Assembly (NCBI RefSeq): GCF_900698995.1
Contig: NZ_LR217735.1
Span: 744,001-808,000 of the forward strand
Length of the DNA stretch: 64,000 nucleotides
Source of the DNA: Erwinia_E haradaeae_C
Lineage (GTDB): Bacteria; Pseudomonadota; Gammaproteobacteria; Enterobacterales; Enterobacteriaceae
Reading direction: 5' to 3'
This document shows positions 30,734 through 40,910 of the stretch, piece after piece. The position numbers and the translations under genes were made by a program. How positions within the stretch are numbered: position 1 is the first letter of the stretch; every line of letters begins with the position of its first letter. The notes under the pieces are model-generated. The model made no database searches, was not told where the DNA came from, and saw only the letters and a program-made list of their open reading frames with translations.

Positions 30734-31585
30734 ATGGATATTAATAATACATGGTGCGAAACACTTTACTCTGGAATAGGACAGCATTTTTCTATTGACA
30801 AAATTCTCTATCATCAAAAGACTCATTATCAAGATTTGATGATTTTTGAAAATATGACCCTAGGTCGTATTATGGTGCTCAATGGAATAGTGCAGACTAC
30901 TGAATATGATGAATTCATATATCATGAAATGATGTCACATGTTCCTTTGCTTGCTCATGACGCACCGCGTCATGTATTAATTATTGGCGGAGGAGATGGT
31001 GCTATACTGCGTGAAGTGAGCCGTTATAAAAACATCCAACAAATTACAATGGTCGAAATAGATAACAGGGTAGTAGAACTATGTAAACAGTACTTACCAA
31101 AACATAATGCTGGTGCCTATAAGGATTCTCGGTTAAAACTAATCATTGATGATGGAGCTCATTTTATTCAAACAACCCATGAAAAATTTGATATAATTAT
31201 TTCTGACTCTACCGATCCTATCGGACCAGGGAAAAGCTTATATACTACAGATTTTTACCAAGGATGCCGAAACCACTTAAATGATAATGGTATTTTTGTA
31301 GCACAGAATGGTGTTTGTTTTTTACAATATGAAACAGCAATTGAGAGCTATACAGCACTCAAGAATTATTTTAGTGATGTTAGTTTCTATCAGGCCACTA
31401 TACCAACTTATTATGGTGGTATCATGATCTTTTCTTGGGCAAGTAATAATTCTTTGCTTCGTAAGATAGATATGCATACGTTAATAAATCGCCATAAAAA
31501 ATCAGGTATCCAATGCCGATATTATAATCCAAAAATCCATGCTCATAGCTTTGCTCTTCCACAATATTTATTAAATATGCTCTAA
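30734..31585 (+). CDS. speE: Spermidine synthase
   Basis: SpeE transfers an aminopropyl group from decarboxylated SAM to putrescine. The product is 283 aa (E. coli 288). The nucleotide-binding GGGDGAILREV motif (about 84-94) and the DSTDPIGPGKSLYT loop with catalytic and substrate-binding Asp residues are intact. The N-terminal IDKILYHQKTHYQDLMIFEN aligns. A GAGGAG RBS precedes the ATG. It forms a two-gene operon with speD (28-base gap), which supplies its substrate. A putrescine source is not encoded in this window. Confidence 0.97.
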   Translation: MDINNTWCETLYSGIGQHFSIDKILYHQKTHYQDLMIFENMTLGRIMVLNGIVQTTEYDEFIYHEMMSHVPLLAHDAPRHVLIIGGGDGAILREVSRYKNIQQITMVEIDNRVVELCKQYLPKHNAGAYKDSRLKLIIDDGAHFIQTTHEKFDIIISDSTDPIGPGKSLYTTDFYQGCRNHLNDNGIFVAQNGVCFLQYETAIESYTALKNYFSDVSFYQATIPTYYGGIMIFSWASNNSLLRKIDMHTLINRHKKSGIQCRYYNPKIHAHSFALPQYLLNML

Positions 31586-31613
31586 TAATGGTTAGTATTT
31601 TAAGGAAAATCAC

Positions 31614-32411
31614 TTGCAAAAGCTAAAACTACATGGTTTTAATAACCTAACAAAAAGCCTAAGTTTTTGTATTTATGATATTTGTTATGCTAATACTAAC
31701 GCGGAACGTGACGGGTATATTGCATATATTGATGAACAATACAATGCCAATCGATTAACCGAAATTCTTAGTAAAACCTGCTCAATTATTGGTGCTAGCA
31801 TATTAAATATTGCACGTCAAGATTATGAACCACAGGGTGCTAGTGTGACCATGTTAGTCAGCGAAGAGCTTATTGACCCACGTGATATTAACATCTCTGA
31901 CTATCCTAGTCTTTTACCAAGTTCAGTCATTGCACATCTTGATACAAGTCATATATGTGTTCACACTTACCCAGAAAGTCATCCGGCAGGAGATTTGTGT
32001 ACTTTTCGTGCTGATATTGAAGTATCTACCTGTGGCGTAATCTCACCATTGAAAGCCTTAAACTATTTAATTCACCAACTTGAATCTGATATTGTTACTA
32101 TAGATTATCGGGTGCGTGGTTTTACTCGTGATATAAATGGGATTAAGCATTTTATCGATCATGAAATCAATTCAATACAAAATTTTATGTCAGAAGACAT
32201 AAAAGCAATGCATGATATGTTAGATGTAAATGTTTACCAGGAAAATATATTCCACACGAAGATGCTTCTAAAAAAATTTGATCTTAGACATTATCTTTTT
32301 AATTCCAGACTAGAAGACTTAGGCGCACAAGAACATAAACGAATCACTAATCTTCTCTGGAAAGAAATGAGAGAGATTTATTATGGTCAGAATATTCCAT
32401 CTATTGGTTAA
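31614..32411 (+). CDS. speD: S-adenosylmethionine decarboxylase proenzyme
   Basis: SpeD makes decarboxylated SAM for spermidine synthesis; the proenzyme self-cleaves to create a pyruvoyl cofactor. The product is 265 aa (E. coli 264), starting at TTG 31614 with AAGGAAAA upstream; no ATG fits the conserved start KLKLHGFNNLTKS. The serine that becomes pyruvoyl is Ser112, and Cys140 in STCGVISP is present. The residue before the cleavage point, Lys111 in E. coli, is Thr here. Everything else is highly conserved. It follows speE in one operon. Identity is secure; the effect of the Thr is unknown. Confidence 0.96.
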   Translation: MQKLKLHGFNNLTKSLSFCIYDICYANTNAERDGYIAYIDEQYNANRLTEILSKTCSIIGASILNIARQDYEPQGASVTMLVSEELIDPRDINISDYPSLLPSSVIAHLDTSHICVHTYPESHPAGDLCTFRADIEVSTCGVISPLKALNYLIHQLESDIVTIDYRVRGFTRDINGIKHFIDHEINSIQNFMSEDIKAMHDMLDVNVYQENIFHTKMLLKKFDLRHYLFNSRLEDLGAQEHKRITNLLWKEMREIYYGQNIPSIG

Positions 32412-34259
32412 AGTATCTTAATTTTTTATTAATAAAATATGTATAATAAATATACGTTTTATATTTATAAACTTATCATTATAATATGATCTTTTTCTAA
32501 TTATATCCATAACAAAATTCATTGATAAAATCAATAGCAATAATCAATAAGTTTAATCACTAATTCACAACCTATAAAATTAGTATGTAACATAATTAAT
32601 GATAAAAATCATTAAGATTTCATCTTAATGATTAATTCATCATACACATACTATTACCATATAGTAAACTATTATAATTTTTAACTTGTCATTGTTTCTA
32701 TAGATTAATTTAGTTTTAAAATTTTAAAAAGATTTTTTTTGATAATTATTTTTATCCAGATTATTAAATGCATAAATAATTATATTATAGAAAAAATTTA
32801 AAAAAAATCAGAATTAATTTCATTAAAATATTTATCAATGAAATGTTATTTGATAAGTATCATATATATAGTTATTTTAATCCACTCATTAGCGCTATTC
32901 TATATTTATTTTAAATTTTACAAGATATACCTTTTATAATTCACACATAATACCCAGAGTATTTGATAGTGTTCAATATCAACTAAAAACAATACAATGA
33001 CCATACCTTTGTGCAACAAAATATAATATTATTCTCATAATTATAAAATATGAAATACTTACGATATTTTCTTTATTTATATTGTTTGATATACTATATA
33101 ATTAATACTTTTTTAATATAATTAATTGATTACTATTCTATAATTTTTTAAAAAATTCTTAAAATAAGAATAAAAATAAAAACAGATATTTGACTATAAT
33201 CTATCTTTAGCGTTTAAAATATCTTAATTAGTTATATTAATTTTATCATTGCTTATCTAAAAAACTTATGTAACTATAACCACCATTTTAACAGAACTGC
33301 TTGAGTACTTCTTTTATATCAATCACACAGACATTCAAAAAAAACAACTTTTTAAGTGCTGTAAAGAATTTTTTAAATCAAGATTTAATTACATACGTTA
33401 TGTATATCAAAATTTTTATTTAAGTGAAAATCAATTTTAAAAAAAATTTATTAAATAATAGATAGAGATATATATTCTTAATTTATGTCAATGATTGAAA
33501 AATACAGAATTATTTTTTATTAATATAATTAATATCTAGATTTAAAAAATAATTACACTATAATTTTAAGTAAATTAAATGACTGATAATAATCTTCTAT
33601 ATAAAAAACGTAATTCAATATATTAGTTATAACTAAACACATTTAATGATATTAAAACTAAAACTATCGATTTTGTTAAAAATAAAAATATCATAAATCA
33701 TTTATTCATTCAGATTATATTTTACTATACTAATTTTAAAATAACATCAAAGTGATATAAAATCAATGATATCTAATATTTTTAATAAACTCTCTCATTG
33801 ATACATAAAAATATCATTTTTCTCACTCAAAATTATTAAAATGATTCTATAATGGTTAGAATTACTGAACATCTCTCGTATAATTTCCTAATAATCCATA
33901 ATATAAAAAATCATAAAAGTACTAATTTTTAAGATATATATAAAAATACTTCTTTATTTTAAACAACGTTGTATAAAATAATAACTTTGTTTAATTTTTA
34001 ATTAATTACTCTAATCAAGTATATTTCACCAAATAATAAAAAAAAATTCCAAATAATCATAGATCATTAAAACCCATTAATTATCGAAATTATCTACTAT
34101 GTTCGATAATTCACCATAACAAAACTTATAATCTTTATCGAAAGATATTGTATTGTGATTAAAATGCAATAGAACCATCTTTTAGAACAAGAGCTAATAA
34201 AAAAAAATACAAAATATTATAACAAACTATCTATATGTTTGTATTGATGATATTTTCTC
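32412..34259. other. Very AT-rich spacer between speD and purD
   Basis: About 1.85 kb with no recognisable gene or remnant. It contains a perfect 12-bp hairpin at 32607-32633 (AATCATTAAGAT, 3-base loop), about 195 bases after speD, which may be the operon's 3' end. The rest is low complexity. Confidence 0.6.
32607..32633. terminator. Hairpin downstream of speD
   Basis: Perfect 12-bp stem AATCATTAAGAT / ATCTTAATGATT with loop TTC. No T-run of note follows, so termination is a guess; it is the only strong stem after the speE-speD operon. Confidence 0.4.
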
Positions 34260-35528
34260 TTAAACTCGATCAGCAATATCTGTACGAAAAATTTTATCCT
34301 TCCAGGAAATTAGACTAGCTACTTGATAAACATGATTCTTGGCTTCAGACATATTTTCTCCTAACGCGGCTACACATAACACACGACCACCATCAGTAAT
34401 TATTGCACCATCTCGCAATGCGGTGCCAGCATGAAAAACTTTACAACCTAATTTCTCTGAGAGAGAAAGACCATTTATTTTGTAACCTTTAATATATTTT
34501 TCAGGATAACCCCCAGAGGCAAGAACTAGCCCGACTGCTGGACGAGGGTCCCAAATAATAGATTTCTGGTCCAATTCTCTATTTATTGCCGAAAGACACA
34601 AATCCACTAAATCAGATTTTAAACGCAACATAATTGGCTGGCTTTCTGGATCGCCTAAACGACAATTAAATTCAATAACTTTAATCTGCTTATAACAATC
34701 AATCATCAAACCTGCATATAAAAAGCCTGTATAAGGAGCTCCTTCTAACATCATCCCGCGCACAGTAGGACAAATGATTTCGGTCATAATACGCTGATGC
34801 ATTTCATCCGTCACAGATCTTACCGGAGAATAAGCCCCCATGCCTCCAGTATTTAACCCCGTATTTTTATCACCTACTCGTTTATAATCTTGACTAGTTG
34901 CCATTGGTAAAATATTTTGACCATCTACCATAACTATAAAACTAATTTCTTCTCCTTCTAGAAATTCTTCTACTATAATATGATTACCCGCCGAACCAAA
35001 TATATGCTCACATAAAATACTTCTTATCGCTAATTCTGCATCTTTCAGTGTATCAGCAATTATTACTCCTTTTCCAGAAGCCAATCCGTTAGCTTTAATT
35101 ACAATAGGAGTACCTTTTTCACGCACATACTGAACCGCCGGTGCAACTTCAGTAAAGTCATTATATGAAGCTGTTGGAATGCCGTGACGTACTAGAAAAC
35201 TCTTAGAAAATACCTTTGATCCTTCTAATACAGCTGCTGCCTGAGTAGGGCCAAAGATTTTAATACCAGCCTTACGAAATACATCTACTATACCAAGCAA
35301 CAAAGGTGCTTCAGGACCAACAATTACTAAGTCAATCTCTTCAGAAACTGCAAAAGACAATAATTTTCGAAGATTGGTAGATTGAATAGATATATTCTTT
35401 AGCATAGGATCCAATGAGGTTCCAGCATTACCTGGTGCAACAAATATTTGAGTTGCTAATTTTGACTGCGATATTTTCCATGCCAGTGCGTGCTCACGAG
35501 CACCATTGCCGATTACTAGAATTTTCAT
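34260..35528 (-). CDS. purD: Phosphoribosylamine-glycine ligase
   Basis: PurD (GARS) joins glycine to phosphoribosylamine in the second step of purine synthesis. The product is 422 aa (E. coli 429) from ATG 35528, starting MKILVIGNGAREHALAWK. An in-frame TTG two codons earlier is less likely. The ATP-grasp features are present: IVIKANGLASGKGVIIA, EEFLEGEEISFIVMVDG, GDKNTGLNTGGMGAYSP and IEFNCRLGDPESQPIM. It is in the same orientation as purH, but 723 bases of spacer separate them, whereas in E. coli they form a tight purHD operon. Confidence 0.97.
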   Translation of the reverse strand: MKILVIGNGAREHALAWKISQSKLATQIFVAPGNAGTSLDPMLKNISIQSTNLRKLLSFAVSEEIDLVIVGPEAPLLLGIVDVFRKAGIKIFGPTQAAAVLEGSKVFSKSFLVRHGIPTASYNDFTEVAPAVQYVREKGTPIVIKANGLASGKGVIIADTLKDAELAIRSILCEHIFGSAGNHIIVEEFLEGEEISFIVMVDGQNILPMATSQDYKRVGDKNTGLNTGGMGAYSPVRSVTDEMHQRIMTEIICPTVRGMMLEGAPYTGFLYAGLMIDCYKQIKVIEFNCRLGDPESQPIMLRLKSDLVDLCLSAINRELDQKSIIWDPRPAVGLVLASGGYPEKYIKGYKINGLSLSEKLGCKVFHAGTALRDGAIITDGGRVLCVAALGENMSEAKNHVYQVASLISWKDKIFRTDIADRV

Positions 35529-36251
35529 CTTCAACTCATTTGCTTAAAACAATTATTTTCAGAAAAATTTACAGGATAACAGATGTGATTGTTGTCTGTT
35601 TAAAAATCCACTGTTACAATCTCACTATTTAATATAAAATTGCACTTTTCTTTTAAAATTGAGATTAGATAGCATGAAAATAATATTTAATCTCATATAT
35701 AAGATATAAAATATAAGATAAATTTATTAGTTGATTGTGTTTAAAACGCTATCTTAATCTCTTGCAAAAAATAATAACTTTAATTTTAAAAAAAAGATTT
35801 TTATAATTCTGAACAGTTACATCTCTAAATATTATCAAAAACATCTGATTAAAAATATTTTAATGAACAATTTTACTCATAAAAACTCTATAATTAAAAA
35901 GTTATTAACATCTTATCCAAAATAAAAATATATAAATACATGCATCTAATTTTATCAAATTATTAAAAGATAATAATATATAAAAGAATTTTAAAAAACA
36001 CTAAATTATCGATGCTGAGTATATCTTTTATACATTGATTATTGTTTTAGCGCCATATCCTTAAAAACATTTTTATTCGTACAATGATTATTATATAATA
36101 TATTATTTTATAATTTTTAAAAAAAATAATATTTTTATATATAAATGATGATGTAATTTTACAATAATCAAATAATCAAATAATCAAATAATCAATATAT
36201 GATGTAGTTAATATAATCAATTATTAATACTCTTACTAACAATAGCGACTA
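35529..36251. other. Spacer between purH and purD
   Basis: No gene or remnant was recognised in this insertion between two genes that are normally adjacent. It holds a tandem array of ATAATCAA (four copies, 36163-36194) just after the purH stop. It must either be read through or contain a separate purD promoter. Confidence 0.6.
36163..36194. repeat. Tandem 8-bp repeat (ATAATCAA)
   Basis: Four exact copies of an 8-base unit lie 58 bases past the purH stop. It has the same unit length as the rplI array, but a different unit. Confidence 0.9.
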
Positions 36252-37838
36252 TTAATGACAAAAATGACGAATATCAGTAAACATCATGACCATCTTATGT
36301 TCATCAGCTGCAGCGATAATTTGATCATCATGTATAGAGCCGCCTGGTTGAATTATACAGGTTACACCTTGATCAAAAGCAATATCAATACTATCACGGA
36401 ACGGGAAAAACCCATCAGATGCCATAACTGATCCTTCTATGTTCAAACCTGCCTCCGCAGCCTTCATTGCAGCAATTTTTACTGAATAAACGCGGCTTGT
36501 TTGACCGGATCCTATACCGATAGTCCTGTGATTACATGCATAGACAATAGCATTAGACTTAACAAATTTTACTACCTTCCAGCAAAATAGTGCATCGCTT
36601 AACTCCTTTAGAGTAGCTGTACGCTGGCTTACAATACGTAATTTTTGTTTATCTATTAGATCAATATCATAATCTTGAACTAATAAACCACCATATACAC
36701 TTTTTAAATCTAGACTTTTTTGTTGGGCATTCCATTTTCCAAAAGTTAAAATACGAAGGTTTTTTTTAGTAGCAGTGATTCTTAAAGCATCATCGTTAAC
36801 AAATGGAGCAATTATAACTTCTACAAATTGTCGATTAATAATTTCTTTCGCGGTAGTGACATCTAAAGCGCGATTAAAAGCAATTACTCCGCCAAAAGCA
36901 GAATCTGGATCAGTTTGATAGGCGCGTATATATGCATTAGTAATATTATGACTTAATGCAGCACCACAAGGATTAGCATGTTTAATAATAACACAAGCAG
37001 GTTGTTCAAACCCTTTTATGCACTCTAATGCAGTATTGGAATCGTTAATGTTGTTGTATGAAAGCGCTTTTCCTTGAACTTGCTTTGCAGTAGATATTGA
37101 CGGTTCTATACTTGTGTTTGCTACATAAAAAGCTGCTAATTGATGCTTATTTTCACCATAGCAAATATCCTGTTTTTTAGTGAAATTTAGATGCAAAATA
37201 TTTGGAAAACGATTAGGCGGCTCACTTGTATTACTATTCGATCCAAGGGTTAATTTTTTAAAATAATTAGCAATTTGATTATCATACTCTGCAGAGTATT
37301 CAAATGCTTTTATTGCTAAACGAAACCTGGTATTCTCCGTAAGTGCATTATTGTTTGCATCTAATTCTCTTAGAATATTTTTATATTCACTGCTTTCTAT
37401 CACAATGGTTACATTTCTATAGTTTTTAGCAGCAGAACGAACCATAGCTACACCACCGATATCAATATTCTCAATAGCAGTATCTAATGTGCTACCATTA
37501 GATGTTACCTTCTGAAAGGGATATAGATTAACCACTACCATATCAATAGGTAAAATTCCATATAAATTCATCAAACTATTATCTTGATCACGACGACCTA
37601 AAATTCCACCGTGAACTTTAGGATGCAGCGTTTTTAAACGTCCACCCATCATTTCTGGCACTCCAGTATAATCGGATACTTCAGTAACAGATAAACCGGC
37701 ATCAGATAAAAAACGAGCAGTGCCTCCAGTAGAAAGTATCTCAATCTTTCTGTGACATAACGCTTGGGCAAATTCAAGAATGCCTACTTTATCTGACACG
37801 CTAAGTAATGCTCGACGTATGGGAAAATATTCTATCAT
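36252..37838 (-). CDS. purH: Bifunctional AICAR transformylase / IMP cyclohydrolase
   Basis: PurH carries out the last two steps of IMP synthesis: formylation of AICAR with 10-formyl-THF and ring closure. The product is 528 aa (E. coli 529). The N-terminal cyclohydrolase domain has RRALLSVSDK, LSTGGTARFL, GRLKTLHPKVHGGILGRR and ENIDIGGVAMVRSAAKN. The transformylase domain has YGENKHQLAAFY, the KHANPCGAA motif with its catalytic Lys-His, DSAFGGVIAFNR, and the C-terminal IIQPGGSIHDDQIIAAADEH. It lies upstream of purD in the same direction. Confidence 0.97.
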   Translation of the reverse strand: MIEYFPIRRALLSVSDKVGILEFAQALCHRKIEILSTGGTARFLSDAGLSVTEVSDYTGVPEMMGGRLKTLHPKVHGGILGRRDQDNSLMNLYGILPIDMVVVNLYPFQKVTSNGSTLDTAIENIDIGGVAMVRSAAKNYRNVTIVIESSEYKNILRELDANNNALTENTRFRLAIKAFEYSAEYDNQIANYFKKLTLGSNSNTSEPPNRFPNILHLNFTKKQDICYGENKHQLAAFYVANTSIEPSISTAKQVQGKALSYNNINDSNTALECIKGFEQPACVIIKHANPCGAALSHNITNAYIRAYQTDPDSAFGGVIAFNRALDVTTAKEIINRQFVEVIIAPFVNDDALRITATKKNLRILTFGKWNAQQKSLDLKSVYGGLLVQDYDIDLIDKQKLRIVSQRTATLKELSDALFCWKVVKFVKSNAIVYACNHRTIGIGSGQTSRVYSVKIAAMKAAEAGLNIEGSVMASDGFFPFRDSIDIAFDQGVTCIIQPGGSIHDDQIIAAADEHKMVMMFTDIRHFCH

Positions 37839-38186
37839 ATCATTTCAGGTCCTTATATTATATATAAGTTAGATGTTATCATAATAGTAAGATTTATCTT
37901 GCTATTGTTAATATTTAAAAAAATTAAAAAAAATATTAATTTCTATTATTATAAATAAGCACAAGATAACTCGAATACCGTATCAAGTATAAAAATTATA
38001 ATTCTAAAATTCGTATCAGTAAGTATTAAGATTTTCATATAATGCTATTAACAATATACCTTTATTTAACAACAAACTATCTACCACGCTTTTGTATTAA
38101 ATAGATCTTCTGTTATTGATTTATTAATTGTACTATATCTAATTTTAATTAGATTATTAATCTATCCTATCTCCTGTAGGTCGATA

Positions 38187-38222
38187 TAAAAAAATCTATT
38201 GTCATTATAATAGATTTTTTTA
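38187..38222. terminator. Bidirectional terminator-like hairpin
   Basis: Arms AAAAAAATCTATT (38188-38200) and AATAGATTTTTTT (38209-38221) are perfect complements with an 8-base loop. A-tract, stem and T-tract give intrinsic-terminator form on both strands. Confidence 0.6.
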
Positions 38223-38540
38223 TTAGTAATCTGTTAACCAAAAAAATAAAGCTATTTAAGCAAACAAAGCACACTCTTATGCTATTGCATTTAATTTTAA
38301 AATTTATTTAATAAGGTGAATTTTTGATGGGTAAATATAACAGAGAGACTTTCATCTTGACTAAAAAATAAATAATCAATTCATCTAGATTCCAATCATA
38401 ACCAAATAATATTCATAGTGCTTCTACATATAAAGCATGTATTATAAAATATAAAAATCTATTTAAATTTTATATTTAAAATCGCATCAAACACAATCAA
38501 TCATCAAAAAATAAACATAATTATCACAAGAAAGTCTTCT

Positions 38541-38571
38541 AAAATAATTCAGACATCATCTGAATTATTTT
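38541..38571. terminator. Perfect 13-bp hairpin downstream of plsC
   Basis: AAAATAATTCAGA and TCTGAATTATTTT pair perfectly around a 5-base loop, about 440 bases beyond the plsC stop. Terminator-like on either strand, with a T-tract at the end of the stem. Confidence 0.55.
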
Positions 38572-38658
38572 AATTATTTTAATATTTTTATATTAAGATG
38601 AATTATTTATCTGAGATAATACCAATGTTAATAACACTAATATGATAATTATCACTTA

Positions 38659-38679
38659 AGATCAATTAAAAATTGATCT
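38659..38679. repeat. 9-bp perfect hairpin
   Basis: AGATCAATT and AATTGATCT pair perfectly around a 3-base AAA loop, about 90 bases from the previous stem. Function unknown. Confidence 0.55.
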
Positions 38680-39007
38680 AAAAACTCTATTAAAATTAAG
38701 AAAAATAATTTTAATTGATCATAAAACCTTAAATATACTTTTTTAAAGTTGATAAATATTTAAGACTATGATCTCTTAATGGCTAATCAGCTATAGAAAA
38801 ACCAAAAAATTATGTATTAGAACTTTTTTAGATACAAAAATAAAACAAAATATAATCTCTTTATAAGATACCTTAGTGATCACCAATACTTATGAATAAA
38901 TGCCGCAGATATATATTTTATGTTTATAGAAAATTTCTAAGTAGCGCGATATATAAAAATTTTTATACAAAGCTTAATGAAGTATTTGTTCATATAAATA
39001 AATAAAA

Positions 39008-39760
39008 TTAGTCAATATGACGTATTTTTCTAAAACTATCTTCTTTTATATCAACTTCAGTATTTAATTCATCTAACTTACAAAGCATTAAATCACGGCA
39101 ATAATTAGCCAGTTTTCGTACAGATTGATTAGTATACTGACGCGTATCAATTGGGGTAAGCATTTCAACAATCGAAAAACCATTACTAAGTCGATTGAGC
39201 TTAATTTTCTGATGAGTATTGGACACTACTACTGGAATAATAGGTACACCAGCTTCTATAGCAGCATAAAATGCACCGATTTTAAAAGGCAATAAACCGC
39301 GACCATAACTACGTGTACCTTCTGGAAAAATCCAAAAAGAAATTTTCCTTTTTTTACACTGAGATACTAAGTCTATTATAGTATTATATGCCTTAATACT
39401 ATTTTTTCTATCGATTAAAAGATTGCCACTCAACCAATAGAGAAGACCAAAGAATGGTATCCATAAAAGACTGGTTTTACCCACTGTCACAGTAGTTGGC
39501 TGTAGCATATTAGCTGCAGTGATCATATCAAAATTATTTTGATGATTACATATATAAATTGCATTCGGATAATGTTCAGCCCCTTTCGGTTTTCGCAATT
39601 GCACCTTAAGGCCAAATACTGGAGCAAGTCGTCCAAATAGACGACTAAAAATAGCTACGTGCCGCGGATTTCTTGGACTAATTGAGCAATAGATACAACC
39701 AAAAACACAAACAAATATCGAATATACTATCACTATAAAAGTACGCAGTACAGCAAGCAT
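39008..39760 (-). CDS. plsC: 1-acyl-sn-glycerol-3-phosphate acyltransferase
   Basis: PlsC adds the second acyl chain to lysophosphatidic acid, giving phosphatidic acid at the inner membrane. The product is 250 aa (E. coli 245). An N-terminal membrane segment (about 3-25) is followed by the acyltransferase motifs: HQNNFD (H-x4-D, catalytic) preceded by CN, LIDRKNS, FPEGTRS (glycerol-phosphate binding) and VPIIPVVVS. The SPRNPRHVA segment near residue 28 matches enteric PlsC. With acyl-ACP from the fab genes here it would build host-independent phospholipid, although plsX at 55.7 kb is dead. Confidence 0.96.
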   Translation of the reverse strand: MLAVLRTFIVIVYSIFVCVFGCIYCSISPRNPRHVAIFSRLFGRLAPVFGLKVQLRKPKGAEHYPNAIYICNHQNNFDMITAANMLQPTTVTVGKTSLLWIPFFGLLYWLSGNLLIDRKNSIKAYNTIIDLVSQCKKRKISFWIFPEGTRSYGRGLLPFKIGAFYAAIEAGVPIIPVVVSNTHQKIKLNRLSNGFSIVEMLTPIDTRQYTNQSVRKLANYCRDLMLCKLDELNTEVDIKEDSFRKIRHID

Positions 39761-40910
39761 TGGATCTTATCCTTTAAGGTAATAACCCTATTATTTCGAT
39801 ATGAAAGATTTTCTGGGGTTATGCTTGAAAAATAGAAATAATTGTTACCAGGATCTTCCTGCCAAAAACAAATAATATTAACGAGATGTTGAAACCTATA
39901 TTTTTTTATTTTAAATTAAAATCTGTACTTTTATAAAAATAAATAATCACATGACCAATGTATAAAAATTATTATTAATAAAAACGTTTAAATTATAAAT
40001 AAAATATATTATTATATTTTATAGTATAAAAAATATTTTTTAAATTTTGCCAATAAGATCTACTATTTTTTGTATTTAGACATATTTAATCATGATAATA
40101 AAGCTCTTGATTATTATTAGTTGTTACAACATAATAACTTGACTTTTAATATAAAATTAATACAAATATTCATTCTAAAACAAATATATAACTAATAAAG
40201 TATTAATACTTGTTACATTAAAATCGTGAACTTTTTAAATTTTATCACCGTCAGTTTATATCACCATATCTCGCTTATCTAATTATTGCAATGTGCACTA
40301 TATTCAAATTATTTCTTCAATCACTATTAAAAATAGCAAAATATATTTATTTTTATATAAACGAAATGTCATGCCAATATTCGCATATAATACAATAAAA
40401 CTACAATATTAATAAAGCATATTATCTCCATAATTCCATAAGAATGCAAAGTCAGTATTCTATTTTCAGATACAATCTTAACCAGAGATCTAAGTGAGTT
40501 TAAAAATACAATTAAAGACTGATAGTTTTATAACTGAGGGTAGTTTTAATAGAATTAGCACACATATTCTTCCTGCTTTATTACAGCAAATAAAAAAATT
40601 AACTCGGTAATAAATAGTTTTCAAATTATAAATTATTGAAGGCTATCTGAACATATCTATAATCAAGTATTATTATATATAAAACAGAGTAAAATCTAAA
40701 AAATTATTATCAGTCCACCGGATATCTTTTAATGTATTATGTGTATTTTAGATATAATCTATTATGTATCACATAATATAACTCAAAACAAATCTAAAAA
40801 AATTCTTAAAAATAATTGTTCAACATATAAAATATTACATACCATCTATAATTCTTGTGGTCCTTTATAAATACAATTTACTGAGTTTTAGTTGTTTCCA
40901 TGCAATTTAC
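39761..40910. other. AT-rich spacer between plsC and fabB
   Basis: No gene or recognisable remnant, including no trace of parC, which neighbours plsC in E. coli. Confidence 0.55.

Larger units (their letters stand above)
37839..39007. other. Hairpin-rich spacer between purH and plsC
   Basis: No protein gene is visible. It holds three strong perfect stem-loops, listed separately (38187-38222, 38541-38571, 38659-38679). Upstream of purH no PurR-like operator was recognised. Confidence 0.6.
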
